Source: Paenibacillus montaniterrae (GTDB lineage: Bacteria > Bacillota > Bacilli > Paenibacillales > Paenibacillaceae). Taken from it: 64,000 nucleotides of DNA. Location: NCBI RefSeq assembly GCF_018403185.1, contig NZ_BOSE01000002.1, forward strand, positions 372,001 through 436,000. The letters are read 5' to 3'. The translations under genes and the position numbers were made by a program. The notes under the pieces were generated by a model that saw only the letters and a list, made by a program, of their open reading frames with translations, was not told the origin of the DNA and made no database searches. Below are positions 45,633 to 55,108 of this stretch, one piece after another (position 1 is the first letter of the stretch; each line of letters begins with the position of its first letter).

Positions 45633-46610
45633 TTATTCAGCAAGCTTGATTTGTTGCAGGAACGATGCAATGCCTTGCTCGATATTCGATTTTGCCCATG
45701 ACAAATGCCGTTCATCTGTATAGCCGCGATAATGGCATTCCACATACATAATGAGATCGAGACATAGCTTGTAATATAATACCCGCTTCTGCTCATTCGG
45801 CGACAGCTGCTCATACTTTCCATAGCCTTGAACAAAGCTTGCCGCGTCAAGCGTTGTATTGCTAAAGTAATGCTCCATCAGCGGATCGGCCCATAATGCG
45901 CGTTCAAAATCGATTATGCCCGTAATTTTGCCATCCTTCACAAACAGATTGCCATCCCATAGATCCCAATGTATTAATGAAGGCGTTGTCACATCACTCA
46001 TACAAACGCTGTGGCTGTACAATATATCTCTTAGCTCTTGATAAGCAATCGGCAACGACAAGCCTGCCTCCTCTCCATCATCCAGCACGCTATTCAGCAG
46101 AATGAGAAACACTTCCCGCCAGCTCATCGTTTCATCCATAGGAGCGCAGTATGGACCAAAGCCTGTGCCTTTAATATCATGCATCAATCGAGCATAACGT
46201 CCCAGTTCACTTTCAACTGAACTGCGTTCTTGCTCAGTCATGCTTTCCTTCAATTTATTATAGGGCGCGCCCTCCAGCTTCTCCATAATAAAAAATTCGC
46301 CATCGAGCAAAGTGCGAGAACGGTCGAACGCGATCACCTTCGGTACAGGAATTTGATCTACCTGACTCAGCAAGTATAATACCTCGACCTCTGTCTTCAT
46401 TAATTCATACTCGTAACGCATTAATTGCGTGGATGTCGGGGGAGAAACCTTCATAATATAGCTTGCCCCATCCTCCATGCTCAACTCATAAGCGCTATTG
46501 GCCCAGCCATCAGGCAGCTCTTGAATCTTTACCGCCTTGCATCCATATACGATATGTAGAGCATGGTTAATTTGTTGTTCAGACAGCTTTTGTTTATTAA
46601 GTCCATACAT
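45633..46610 (-). CDS. Aminoglycoside-phosphotransferase-fold kinase (APH family)
   Basis: 325 aa. APH-fold lysine in YIMKVSPP, the catalytic loop IHWDLWDGNLF (H-x-D-x-x-x-x-N pattern) and IIDFERALWADP carrying the metal-binding aspartate. The LPDGWANSAYELSMEDG start fits phosphotransferases that act on small molecules. Such proteins are broad, and resistance to antibiotics cannot be concluded. GGGAG precedes the ATG by 10 bases. Confidence 0.9.
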   Translation of the reverse strand: MYGLNKQKLSEQQINHALHIVYGCKAVKIQELPDGWANSAYELSMEDGASYIMKVSPPTSTQLMRYEYELMKTEVEVLYLLSQVDQIPVPKVIAFDRSRTLLDGEFFIMEKLEGAPYNKLKESMTEQERSSVESELGRYARLMHDIKGTGFGPYCAPMDETMSWREVFLILLNSVLDDGEEAGLSLPIAYQELRDILYSHSVCMSDVTTPSLIHWDLWDGNLFVKDGKITGIIDFERALWADPLMEHYFSNTTLDAASFVQGYGKYEQLSPNEQKRVLYYKLCLDLIMYVECHYRGYTDERHLSWAKSNIEQGIASFLQQIKLAE

Positions 46611-46810
46611 GCAGCAAGCACTCCCTTCGTCTTATGATACCTATTGTATCGACAAAACCTGTAAAAATTCTGAATAATGCATCGTATGATGCTTTTTTAC
46701 ATAAGCCCTTGCTTCTCAATTTATACATTCAGCATGCATTATTTCGCGCACACTTGAATATTTATACAATATAATGTATCATTATACATGTTGTTGACAA
46801 GGAGGGAATC

Positions 46811-47611
46811 ATGATGTCATTGCCGTTAAAACAATTAGAAGAGCTGAGCCTGACGCATTGGCCAGCTTTAAATACAGAATTTATGGATGGCTGGAAGCTT
46901 CGTATGGCTAACGGCTACACAAAGCGCGCCAACTGCATTAGCACACTAAAAAGCACAAGCAAGCAGCTGCATGTTAATATTGCGAGCTGCGAGCAAATAT
47001 ACAACTCAGTTAAGCAGCCTACTATATTCAAAGTTACGCCTTTTTCGGAGCCGCAGCTTGATGAAACATTGGAAAAGCTCGATTATACGATGCTGGACCC
47101 TTCGTTAATGCTGACGCTTGATCTAAAGCAGCTTCCGCATACGGAGCCGAAGGTAAAGCTAAATGAAACCGATAAACTTGAGCTTTCGCTTCAGGAGCAT
47201 ATTTCTTTACGCTGGCTCGAGCAATATTGTGAGCATAGCGGCGTTGATCCTCAGTACATTCCTACGATGATTGATATGATCGCTGCTATGCCCGGACAAG
47301 TGCTGCTTGCAAGCAGTTTGTTGAATGGTGAAACTGTTGCACTAGCTATGGCGGTTATTGATCAAGGCGTCGTTGGCATATACGATGTCATTACCGCGGC
47401 ACCATATCGCAACCTCGGTCTATGCAGTCATTTGCTATGGCATGTACTGCAGCAGTGCAAGAAGCAGGTCAGCCTCAGCTATTTAGCTGTGCTGGAGTCC
47501 AATACAGCGGCTCTAAGCGTATACAGCAAGCTGGGGTATAAGGAAGCCTATCACTACTGGTACCGCATTAAACCACAGCTCGACTTTGATGACGATGTAA
47601 CTTCTTTGTAG
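46811..47611 (+). CDS. GNAT family acetyltransferase
   Basis: 266 aa from the ATG pair behind AAGGAGGGAATC. N-terminal extension with SLPLKQLEELSLTHWPALNTEFM, and a C-terminal GNAT domain (about 165-260): LLASSLLNGETVALAMAVID, AAPYRNLGLCSHLLWHVLQ as the acetyl-CoA loop, SNTAALSVYSKLGYKEAYHY. Substrate unknown. The last codons lie within a 194-bp tandem duplication that includes the stop codon. Confidence 0.9.
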   Translation: MMSLPLKQLEELSLTHWPALNTEFMDGWKLRMANGYTKRANCISTLKSTSKQLHVNIASCEQIYNSVKQPTIFKVTPFSEPQLDETLEKLDYTMLDPSLMLTLDLKQLPHTEPKVKLNETDKLELSLQEHISLRWLEQYCEHSGVDPQYIPTMIDMIAAMPGQVLLASSLLNGETVALAMAVIDQGVVGIYDVITAAPYRNLGLCSHLLWHVLQQCKKQVSLSYLAVLESNTAALSVYSKLGYKEAYHYWYRIKPQLDFDDDVTSL

Positions 47612-47966
47612 TATAGTCGACGGCGAATATGTCACGCTACCGAGTAGATTATGCTTCCGATGTATGTTTTCTGCGAAAACATTGAAGGTGCTCACGTAGC
47701 TTTTTGCCTACGCTGCGCTCCTCGCCCTCTAGTATCGTGCCATCTTCTTGGTCCTGAAAGCCGAGCTTTTCAATTAGCTTTGATGACGATGTAATTTCTC
47801 TGTAGTATAGTCGACGGCGAATATGTCACGCTACCGAGTAGATTATGCTTCCGATGTATGTTTTCTGCGAAAACATTGAAGGTGCTCACGTAGGTCTATC
47901 TACGCTGCGCTCCTCGCCCTCTAGTATCGTGCCATCTTCTTGGTCCTGAAAGTCGAGCTGTTGAAT
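47584..47966. repeat. Tandem duplication of about 194 bp at the 3' end of the acetyltransferase gene
   Basis: Unit 1 at 47584-47777 and unit 2 at 47778-47966 share long identical stretches; the offset is 194 bp at GTATAGTCGACGG (47611 and 47805). They differ by a 2-bp change and a few substitutions near 47700/47890. Unit 2 carries a copy of the last codons of the acetyltransferase but is not in a gene. Confidence 0.9.
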
Positions 47967-47992
47967 GGGCACTTAGCATTCATAAAATAAAC

Positions 47993-48040
47993 AAAGGCTG
48001 CTTGGAAGGTCAGTTTTCACTGGCTTTCTAAGCAGCCTTT
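47993..48040 (-). terminator. Terminator of the TetR gene
   Basis: AAAGGCTGCTT (47993-48003) pairs with AAGCAGCCTTT (48030-48040) around an inner GTCAGTTTTCACTGGC loop. It abuts the TetR stop codon and is followed on the minus strand by a T-rich tract. Confidence 0.8.
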
Positions 48041-48931
48041 TTATTTATTGGGCTTTGTCTGTTGATTCAAGTACAACCATGTCGTACCCATAATATTTTT
48101 AGCCTCCGCATACAGCCTTGTGCCGCGGAATGAATCGAGAAACGGCGAAAGCAGCGCATTAATAATGCTGTATCTTAACTCCTCTTTTTCCAGCTCCTGC
48201 TTCAACCCTTCTGCCAGCTCAAGCTGAACCTTGGTCAGCTGCGAATGCCTAATAATTTCATCCAACAGCTCAAGCACTTCTTCACGCTTTACTTGCTCAT
48301 GCTCGAAATTGGACTTGAAAAATACGATTCGTTCAGGGTCTAAAATAGCGGTCCCTTCATGAATCAAGCTATTGATAATTAGCCGCATGTAGTGGAATAC
48401 TGACTTTACAATCTGCTCAGTCGTAGTGCTGCGCTGGTTCGTTAGCTTTGCTGCAAAATGCAAATGCTGCTGGATGCCAAAATAAATAACAGCCGCTTCT
48501 AGTGCATGCGGCGACAGATCGTCTCCGAATACTTCAACAAAGCGTCCTGCAAGCCATTCAATTTCTTGCAGCCGATAATTCATAACAACCTTTTTTAATT
48601 CTTTATCTCCAGAATGCATAATCTCTTCAAATAAACCACTTATGCCCTGCTGTTCATTTGCTCTTGTAAACATGCAAATTTGTTGAATTAAAATATGCAG
48701 GTCCTTCGGGTTATTTTTTAACAGCAGCTCGAGCCTGCTGACGGTAATTTCATAGTACGATTGCTCTAAAATAGCGGATATGCATTCATCTTTCGAGGAA
48801 AAGTAATTGTAGAATGTTCCTTTGGAAATGCCGGAACGCTCTATAATATCTTGAATTGAGGTTTGTTGAATCCCTTTTTCCAGGAAAAGCGCCTTTGCGT
48901 GATCAACGACAATTTTTTTTCGCTTGTTCAT
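48041..48931 (-). CDS. TetR/AcrR family transcriptional regulator
   Basis: 296 aa. N-terminal TetR helix-turn-helix (DHAKALFLEKGIQQTSIQDI, ERSGISKGTFYNYFSSKDEC). The C-terminal ligand-binding part is longer than usual and helical. Divergent from the MFS exporter gene starting at 49089, so it probably represses that gene. A terminator stem starts directly at its stop codon. Confidence 0.93.
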   Translation of the reverse strand: MNKRKKIVVDHAKALFLEKGIQQTSIQDIIERSGISKGTFYNYFSSKDECISAILEQSYYEITVSRLELLLKNNPKDLHILIQQICMFTRANEQQGISGLFEEIMHSGDKELKKVVMNYRLQEIEWLAGRFVEVFGDDLSPHALEAAVIYFGIQQHLHFAAKLTNQRSTTTEQIVKSVFHYMRLIINSLIHEGTAILDPERIVFFKSNFEHEQVKREEVLELLDEIIRHSQLTKVQLELAEGLKQELEKEELRYSIINALLSPFLDSFRGTRLYAEAKNIMGTTWLYLNQQTKPNK

Positions 48932-49015
48932 TGAGCGCCTCCTTACTGTTTATTAGCTATAGTATAACCATCATTTCAGATCATTTTCAAGGTATTTGGA
49001 CTTTGAGTTCAAAAA

Positions 49016-49054
49016 ACTTGATAAAATTGTACTCATGATATAAAATCATCAAGT
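49016..49054 (+). promoter_or_regulatory. Promoter and flanking inverted repeat of the MFS gene
   Basis: TTGATA (49018-49023), a 17-bp spacer and TAAAAT (49041-49046). The inverted pair ACTTGAT (49016-49022) and ATCAAGT (49048-49054) flanks the promoter and is a candidate TetR operator. Confidence 0.45.
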
Positions 49055-49088
49055 GACATTAAAAATTGAGATAGGAGCGACTAACACA

Positions 49089-50591
49089 ATGAGCGAGTCT
49101 TTACAGCAATTAAAGAAACCTCCCTACTTTATGTTGGGAATTTTATTTTTCGGTGCATTCGTTTCTTTCTTGAATAACTCATTAATGAACGTTGCCTTAC
49201 CGACCATTATGGCCGACTTAAATGTTGCTTCCTATGCAACAGGTCAATGGCTGTCAACAGGCTATATGCTTGTTAGCGGCATTTTGATTCCAGTCTCCGC
49301 CTTTTTGCTTACCAAGTTTACGAATCGTCAGCTATTTATTACAGCTATGCTATTATTTACACTTGGTACAGCAGTCGCGGCATTAGCGCATAGCTTTGGC
49401 ATGCTGCTGGCTGGACGCATGATTCAAGCGGCTGGCTCTTCCGTTATGTCGCCGTTGCTGATGAATGTTATGCTGATTAGCTTCCCGCGTGAAAAGCGTG
49501 GAGCGGCAATGGGTGTTTTCGGGCTTGTTATGATCGTTGCCCCGGCACTCGGCCCAACCCTGTCAGGCTATATCGTTCAATATTACGACTGGCGCCTGCT
49601 GTTTGAAATGGTATTGCCTTTTGCGATCCTCAGCCTGGTGCTTGCCATCTTCAAGCTGGAAAATGTAATGCCAACTCGTCCAACTTCTTTGGACTATCTT
49701 TCTGTTGTACTTTCAACGCTCGGCTTCGGCGGCTTGCTGTACGGCTTTAGTGAAGCGAGCACGACTGGCTGGGGCGATCCGGTTGTAATTACAACCATTG
49801 CAGTTGGAGCAGTAATGATCGTATTATTTACGCTGCGCCAATTTAAAATGAATGTGCCCTTACTTAACCTGTCGGTTTACAAATACCCGATGTTTGCTTT
49901 GAGCTCCTTGATTTCTGTTGTTAACTCAGCGGCACTTTTCTCCGGGATGATTTTAACGCCAGCCTATGTGCAAAGCGTACGTGGCATTACAGCGTTTGAA
50001 TCTGGTCTGATGATGCTGCCAGGTGCGATTGTAATGGGAATTATGTCGCCAATTACAGGCAAGCTGTTTGACAAGTTCGGTCCGAGAACACTCGGCGTCA
50101 TCGGCTTGCTCATTACGAGCATTACAACGTATATGATGACCATGTTCGATACGGAAACAACGTACACGCATATTATTGCGCTTTATTCTGTTCGCATGCT
50201 GGGGATTTCCATGCTAATGATGCCGATTATGACCAATGGTCTTAACCAGCTGCCGACCCGTCTTAATCCGCATGGTACTGCGGTCAACAATACACTGAAC
50301 CAGGTGGCAGGCGCACTTGGTACGGCGATCTTCGTCTCGTTGATGAACTCCCATGCAGAAAGCAGCATTGCCGAGCAAATGAGCAAGGTCGATTTGACGA
50401 CGATAACTGATGCAGAAAAAGCGCATATTGCACAGCTAGGCTTGCTCGATGGCATTCAGTTCTCATTCTTGATTGCAACCTTTACTACCCTGGTCGCGCT
50501 CGTACTAACGCTGTTTATTAAACGTGTTGATGTGAGCAAGGAAGCGATCGCCAAGCTTGAAGCAGAGGATGCAGCTGCGAATCAGGCATAA
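49089..50591 (+). CDS. MFS drug exporter, DHA2 (EmrB/QacA) family
   Basis: 500 aa from the ATG of MSESLQQLKKPPYFM, behind TAGGAG; a longer reading from 49053 lacks a site. Predicted 14 membrane segments. The family is indicated by SLMNVALPTIMADLNVASYATGQW and GRMIQAAGSSVMSPLLMNVM (motif C region) and by its length. Proton-driven efflux of small hydrophobic compounds is known for the family; the substrate is not evident here. Divergent from the TetR gene. Confidence 0.93.
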   Translation: MSESLQQLKKPPYFMLGILFFGAFVSFLNNSLMNVALPTIMADLNVASYATGQWLSTGYMLVSGILIPVSAFLLTKFTNRQLFITAMLLFTLGTAVAALAHSFGMLLAGRMIQAAGSSVMSPLLMNVMLISFPREKRGAAMGVFGLVMIVAPALGPTLSGYIVQYYDWRLLFEMVLPFAILSLVLAIFKLENVMPTRPTSLDYLSVVLSTLGFGGLLYGFSEASTTGWGDPVVITTIAVGAVMIVLFTLRQFKMNVPLLNLSVYKYPMFALSSLISVVNSAALFSGMILTPAYVQSVRGITAFESGLMMLPGAIVMGIMSPITGKLFDKFGPRTLGVIGLLITSITTYMMTMFDTETTYTHIIALYSVRMLGISMLMMPIMTNGLNQLPTRLNPHGTAVNNTLNQVAGALGTAIFVSLMNSHAESSIAEQMSKVDLTTITDAEKAHIAQLGLLDGIQFSFLIATFTTLVALVLTLFIKRVDVSKEAIAKLEAEDAAANQA

Positions 50592-50638
50592 AACGTGAAA
50601 TGACTGCATATATTGTTAAAGGACACGGCAGTAAATGC

Positions 50639-50669
50639 AAGGGGAGCGAATGGCATACTCGCTCCCCTT
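50639..50669. terminator. Bidirectional terminator between the MFS gene and the ger operon
   Basis: Perfect 11-bp stem AAGGGGAGCGA/TCGCTCCCCTT with a 9-base loop, located between the two convergent transcription units. Confidence 0.8.
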
Positions 50670-50708
50670 TGGCATTTTCCTTGCAGATACAATCTTTCGT
50701 CATACGGT

Positions 50709-50861
50709 CTACGTATGCTGGCGAAGCATATAGACCAGCTCTGACGCAACGAACAATACCGAGTATATAATCACGTAAGGCGTCAGCTTTTCTTTCTTTT
50801 TCTTCAAATAGCGAATTTCGGCAACCATGACGATGGCGAAAATCATAGCGATCAAAATCAT
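50709..50861 (-). CDS. Small two-helix protein of the germination operon (possible D subunit)
   Basis: 50 aa: MILIAMIFAIVMVAEIRYLK, then a short Lys-rich loop, then TPYVIIYSVLFVASELVYML. GGAGGAAAACGC precedes the ATG and the start overlaps the stop of the B-subunit gene in ATGA, so translation is coupled. GerA-type operons of some Bacillus species carry small two-helix D proteins that modulate receptor function, and this fits in size, topology and position. Too short for most automated calls. Confidence 0.72.
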   Translation of the reverse strand: MILIAMIFAIVMVAEIRYLKKKKEKLTPYVIIYSVLFVASELVYMLRQHT

Positions 50862-51967
50862 GCGTTTTCCTCCATTTGCTCATTTTTCCCCTTGCCTCGT
50901 ATAATATCAACGATGTAATAGAACAATGGAATACATTCAATGATATAAAAGCTGGTAATCAGCATCGGGTTGTTGAAGATAATAAACTGAAGAGGCGACT
51001 TTGCAAAATGAATCGCGCCTACTCCTACAAATATGGCTAGCGGATAAACAATCGACTCATCGTACTTCAAATTAAATATTTTAGATATAATTTGGCTTGT
51101 TATTAGCAGCATAAAGCTCATTTTAATAAATATGCTGATCAGCCATAGGCATATAATAATTGGATCCAATGTTTCCAGGTATGATCCACTGCGAATAAGC
51201 CTAATCATCTCCAACTCAGGATAATTGAGGTTTGCAGCCAGGTCTGGTCCGATCACTAAAATTATCGAAATCAGATGAACGAGAACAAGCAGCATCGTTA
51301 AAGGTATTAAAAACCATATCGTTCTGCCTGTACGCTCCTGCTTGCTCAAATACGGAAAAACATAAATAATTAGCGCAGTTTCCCCAAATATTGAGCCGAT
51401 ATAATATCCTTCCGATGTTGTCCTTACAAAATCAATTTGCTTAACAAAACCTTCTATCATAAACCATTCCACATTGGATTGCACAAGGAATGGAATGATA
51501 ATAAACGAGAGCATGCTTATGTAAAACAACCCTTCTGCTGCTCTGAAAACGGATTTTACGCCAAAGCGCGCAGTATATGCGATACATAAACCGCACAAAA
51601 TAATTACAATAAATGGTGGAGTATCCAGTAAGTAAAACTGGAGCAAGAAATCCTGTATATTCCATAGATCAAGCACAATAATAATCAGATTGACGGCAAC
51701 TACAATCATAATGAGCGGATAATGGACCCAACGTGACACGATATCCGCTCCATAACACGCAAAATGCTGTTCTGGACGACGCTGTGCAAATTTAACAGTT
51801 AAAAGAGTGATAACTAAAGCGATGATGCTCCCGAAAATAACACCTGTAGGGGCGCTGAAGCCGCCAATTTGCAGCATTCGTCCTGTGAGAAATGCAACCA
51901 CTGTGGCAATCAAATGCAAGGTAAAAAACTTCAATACCTGTTTTTGGGTGATCAGTATGTTATTCAT
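50858..51967 (-). CDS. Spore germination receptor B subunit (GerAB/ArcD/ProY family)
   Basis: 369 aa with about ten hydrophobic segments; the early SAPTGVIFGSIIALVITLL and late FKNPMLITSFYIIECIPLF regions fit the GerAB transporter-like family. It is the membrane component of a germinant receptor in the spore inner membrane, thought to hold the nutrient-binding site. It overlaps both neighbours by 4 bp. Confidence 0.93.
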   Translation of the reverse strand: MNNILITQKQVLKFFTLHLIATVVAFLTGRMLQIGGFSAPTGVIFGSIIALVITLLTVKFAQRRPEQHFACYGADIVSRWVHYPLIMIVVAVNLIIIVLDLWNIQDFLLQFYLLDTPPFIVIILCGLCIAYTARFGVKSVFRAAEGLFYISMLSFIIIPFLVQSNVEWFMIEGFVKQIDFVRTTSEGYYIGSIFGETALIIYVFPYLSKQERTGRTIWFLIPLTMLLVLVHLISIILVIGPDLAANLNYPELEMIRLIRSGSYLETLDPIIICLWLISIFIKMSFMLLITSQIISKIFNLKYDESIVYPLAIFVGVGAIHFAKSPLQFIIFNNPMLITSFYIIECIPLFYYIVDIIRGKGKNEQMEENA

Positions 51968-53154
51968 TGTTCAGAGCCTTCTTTCTCATGGGCGCTTTGA
52001 TGCTTATTCCGAAATGACCGGACAACAGAGCCTTTGCGACGCAAATTAATAACGTTTTTGATATCCACGACAAGCTGATCCCGATAAAACTCCCGCCAAT
52101 CTGCTTGAATTTTATTAAACTCGCGAGGGTACTTAGCGCTAAAATAACGGTCAAAATGAAAAACATCAGCTCCTGTCTGCTGAATGATACTCATTGTTTC
52201 CCTGAGCATATTATCCCCGAACTCTTCTATTTTTTTCTCCATCATACGAGTTTGTTCATACTGTGAAAAATCAATATTAGAGTTGTTAGAAAGCACAAGT
52301 ACTTCAGAGGTAGGATTGACAATAACATGATATTTATTCTCTTTTCTTGTAATCCGGGTCTTTACGTTGACTATTGTGCTGTAAAACCCGACAGTATTGC
52401 CATCTGTTGGTGACGCAACGCTATAATAGTACTGTCTTAATTGATTACGTATGCTCTTTGCCCCCGATGTTTGCTCAGGAGTCAATAAAGGCTCTATTAA
52501 TTTGCCATTGCGAAATATGCCCGCGCCCCCAGTGCCAACGGTAGAAGCAGTGCCGACAACTGCACCTTCCGAAATCTGCGAAAACTTAAGAATCGGAATA
52601 AGCCCATCGCCACCGCTTGTATTGGAAATAATAAGATCCCTAACGGTGGTTTGCATGGATGTTTGCTGTTCGATATATTTGTTTAAAATTGTAGCCAAAA
52701 AACGTTCCGATACTACCGTAGCCTTCGTAACCTCATCCTTGGCATAGCCGTCAACCATAAACAGATTCGTGTTTAACCTTAAGAATGGATTGTTGGAGGA
52801 AAACTCCAGAATTGGAGAAATCCCACTTTCTGCATATGCTCTACCAAAAATAATGTTGCGGTTCTGTCCAAAATTTGCTTTGCGTGACAGATCTCCTTGT
52901 ACTTTTTGCAGAGCATCCTCGAAGGTTGTCGCTGTACGGCTAAAAAAACCAAATTGCTGGTTTCCTAAGGATTGTCCGCCAGCATCCCCTACAGCCATGT
53001 TGTTAGTCAATGGCAGGCCAAGTGTTACCTCAACGCCTTCCTCCGTTTTATCTACAATAATGACACTGACAAACGCTTGGTCATTGAGCTCCTGTGAAGA
53101 CCAGCAGCCGGTCAGCAATAGCATAAAAAGTAAAATCAACAGCAGCTTCCTCAC
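51964..53154 (-). CDS. Spore germination receptor C subunit, Ger(x)C lipoprotein
   Basis: 396 aa from a GTG start (GTGA overlap with the A-subunit stop). The lipobox LLLTGC at Cys 17 is followed by WSSQELNDQAFVSVIIVDKT, the hallmark of Ger(x)C proteins. The KAIRNQLRQYYYSV and LREMFIIQQTGADVFHFDRY parts are in the family's later domains. Anchored to the outer face of the spore inner membrane. Confidence 0.95.
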   Translation of the reverse strand: MRKLLLILLFMLLLTGCWSSQELNDQAFVSVIIVDKTEEGVEVTLGLPLTNNMAVGDAGGQSLGNQQFGFFSRTATTFEDALQKVQGDLSRKANFGQNRNIIFGRAYAESGISPILEFSSNNPFLRLNTNLFMVDGYAKDEVTKATVVSERFLATILNKYIEQQTSMQTTVRDLIISNTSGGDGLIPILKFSQISEGAVVGTASTVGTGGAGIFRNGKLIEPLLTPEQTSGAKSIRNQLRQYYYSVASPTDGNTVGFYSTIVNVKTRITRKENKYHVIVNPTSEVLVLSNNSNIDFSQYEQTRMMEKKIEEFGDNMLRETMSIIQQTGADVFHFDRYFSAKYPREFNKIQADWREFYRDQLVVDIKNVINLRRKGSVVRSFRNKHQSAHEKEGSEQ

Positions 53155-54887
53155 GATTGATCCCCCTCTTTTTGTGTCCAGCCCCGATTATCGTCAGCTT
53201 GTCTTTTCTTTTGATTTGACAAAGCAAAGGTTGGTCGGCTTTTCAGCTTCCACCAAGGCGCGCGAATCAGCACATCCTTCATCGACCCGTAGCTACTCGG
53301 TGCCCAAGGCGACAAATAAGGCACGCCGAACGACTTTAGATTCAACATATGGGTATAGATGAGAATCAAGCCGCAAGCGATGCCGAAAATGCCCAGAAAG
53401 CCTGCCAAAAGCATAAGCGGAAAGCGCAGCAAGCGGAAAGACAGACTCAGGTCAAAGCCTGGAATAATGAACGATGCAATGCCTGTAACCGATACGATGA
53501 TGACCATCGCAGAGGATACAATTCCAGCCTGAACAGCCGCCGTTCCGATAATAAGCGCTCCGATAATCGATACCGTCTGGCCGATATATTTCGGAATTCG
53601 CACAGATGCCTCACGCAGCGCTTCAAATGAAATTTCCATAATAAAGGCTTCAAGCAAGGCGGGAAACGGAACGATTTCTCGCGCCGACGCAACCGAAATT
53701 AACAGATTGAACGGAATCATCTCCGCATGAAAGGTAGTAACTGCAATATAAAAGGATGGCAGCATAATCGAAATAAAGGAAAACAGAAAGCGAACAATTC
53801 GAATAAAGCTGGTCGCAATAAAGTTTTGGTTGTAATCCTCCAGCGACTGCATTTTCATAAACATCGTAGCTGGAGCGATCATCGAATCTGGCGTATTTTC
53901 CATCAAAATCGCTATTCTGCCTTCCAGTATAGCCGCACTCACCACATCAGGACGTTCGGTATGCTGCATTTGTGTAAATAAGCTGTGAGGATTGTCAGCC
54001 AACATTTCCTCGATTTGTGTAGCGGCGATTACGCCAGCATCGTTAATATAGCTTAATCTATTTCTAGCTTCATGAATAAGAGACGGCTTGCATACTCCCT
54101 CCAAATAAGTGAGTATAACCTTGGAGGAGGTGTACTCGCCCAACTCGAACACCTCTGTTTTCAGGAGGTGAGTTTTTATTCGTCTTCTTATTAAGCTAAG
54201 ATTCGTTTGCAGATCCTCAACAAACGCTTCACGAGGTCCGCGAATTACAGTCTCGTTAGGCGCCTCCTCAATTCCCCTCTTCTCAAATTTGCTGAACGGA
54301 AAAAGCAGTATTCGCGAATCTCCATCGAAAAAAAAAGCGCCATGACCTTGTAAAATGCTTTTTCTCGCTTCTACTCCATCCTCCACCCATTTCATCTCTG
54401 TAATAGGCAACTGATGGAGCCTGTACAGATATTGCGTTAATTCTTGTCTCGTATAAAAGGTACGCCCCAGCAAAGGCCTCAGCACGTGATGCTCAGCTTG
54501 ATCGATATCAAACATCCCATTCATATAAATGAGTACAGCATTATAATCACGAGCTCCAATCCCCGCATTGATTGAAAAATTGTGGAAAACGAGCTCCGAA
54601 CAGCGGTCAAACTGCTGCTCGAACCATTCCAGCCGCGGCTGGAGTTCATCTGTCATAATATACTCGATTTCCTGCTGATTTCTGGCAGCTTCAGCTTCAT
54701 AATCTGATAATTGTGAGTGATTGCCTGACTGCTGGTATTGCGGATTCGATTGTAGACCTTGATATCCGACAGATTGATTCTGTTGCTCGGCCTGCTGTGA
54801 ATGCTGCGCTCCATTTTCTCCTTGTTTACTTGACGCAGCTGTTTCGTTATTCATATCTTTCCCGTTCTGTTTATCGCTCATGATCAT
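53151..54887 (-). CDS. Spore germination receptor A subunit, GerA family
   Basis: 578 aa. An N-terminal Gln/Asn-rich stretch (about 10-60) precedes the large soluble GerA domain (QPRLEWFEQQFDRCSELVFH, then VLTYLEGVCKPSLIHEARNR and DNPHSLFTQMQHTERPDVVS) and the membrane part with about five helices (about 360-520). The start is one of two ATGs behind AAGGCGGTGA. First gene of the operon. A motif CAAACTA 17 bases after TCATA upstream resembles a forespore-type promoter only loosely. Confidence 0.94.
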   Translation of the reverse strand: MIMSDKQNGKDMNNETAASSKQGENGAQHSQQAEQQNQSVGYQGLQSNPQYQQSGNHSQLSDYEAEAARNQQEIEYIMTDELQPRLEWFEQQFDRCSELVFHNFSINAGIGARDYNAVLIYMNGMFDIDQAEHHVLRPLLGRTFYTRQELTQYLYRLHQLPITEMKWVEDGVEARKSILQGHGAFFFDGDSRILLFPFSKFEKRGIEEAPNETVIRGPREAFVEDLQTNLSLIRRRIKTHLLKTEVFELGEYTSSKVILTYLEGVCKPSLIHEARNRLSYINDAGVIAATQIEEMLADNPHSLFTQMQHTERPDVVSAAILEGRIAILMENTPDSMIAPATMFMKMQSLEDYNQNFIATSFIRIVRFLFSFISIMLPSFYIAVTTFHAEMIPFNLLISVASAREIVPFPALLEAFIMEISFEALREASVRIPKYIGQTVSIIGALIIGTAAVQAGIVSSAMVIIVSVTGIASFIIPGFDLSLSFRLLRFPLMLLAGFLGIFGIACGLILIYTHMLNLKSFGVPYLSPWAPSSYGSMKDVLIRAPWWKLKSRPTFALSNQKKRQADDNRGWTQKEGDQS

Positions 54888-55108
54888 TCACCGCCTTCGT
54901 ATATAACTTTCATTAGTTTGAACAATATTTGTAAAAATATGAGTCTTTCTTGCAGGATCAGCAGAAAATAATATTCCGCTTATTGCATTCTCAACTCCAG
55001 CGCAACCGTTTTTCAGCAGCAAAGCTGAAGCTGATGTACTACAATAGATATAAATAGCAAAGAAAGCTTCCGAGCAAATCTGCTCAGCTTTCAAAAAAGG
55101 AGAAGAGG

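Noticed and set aside
45633..46610. Antibiotic resistance claim for the APH-fold kinase
   Set aside because: The fold covers many small-molecule kinases and the sequence does not point to a specific resistance enzyme.
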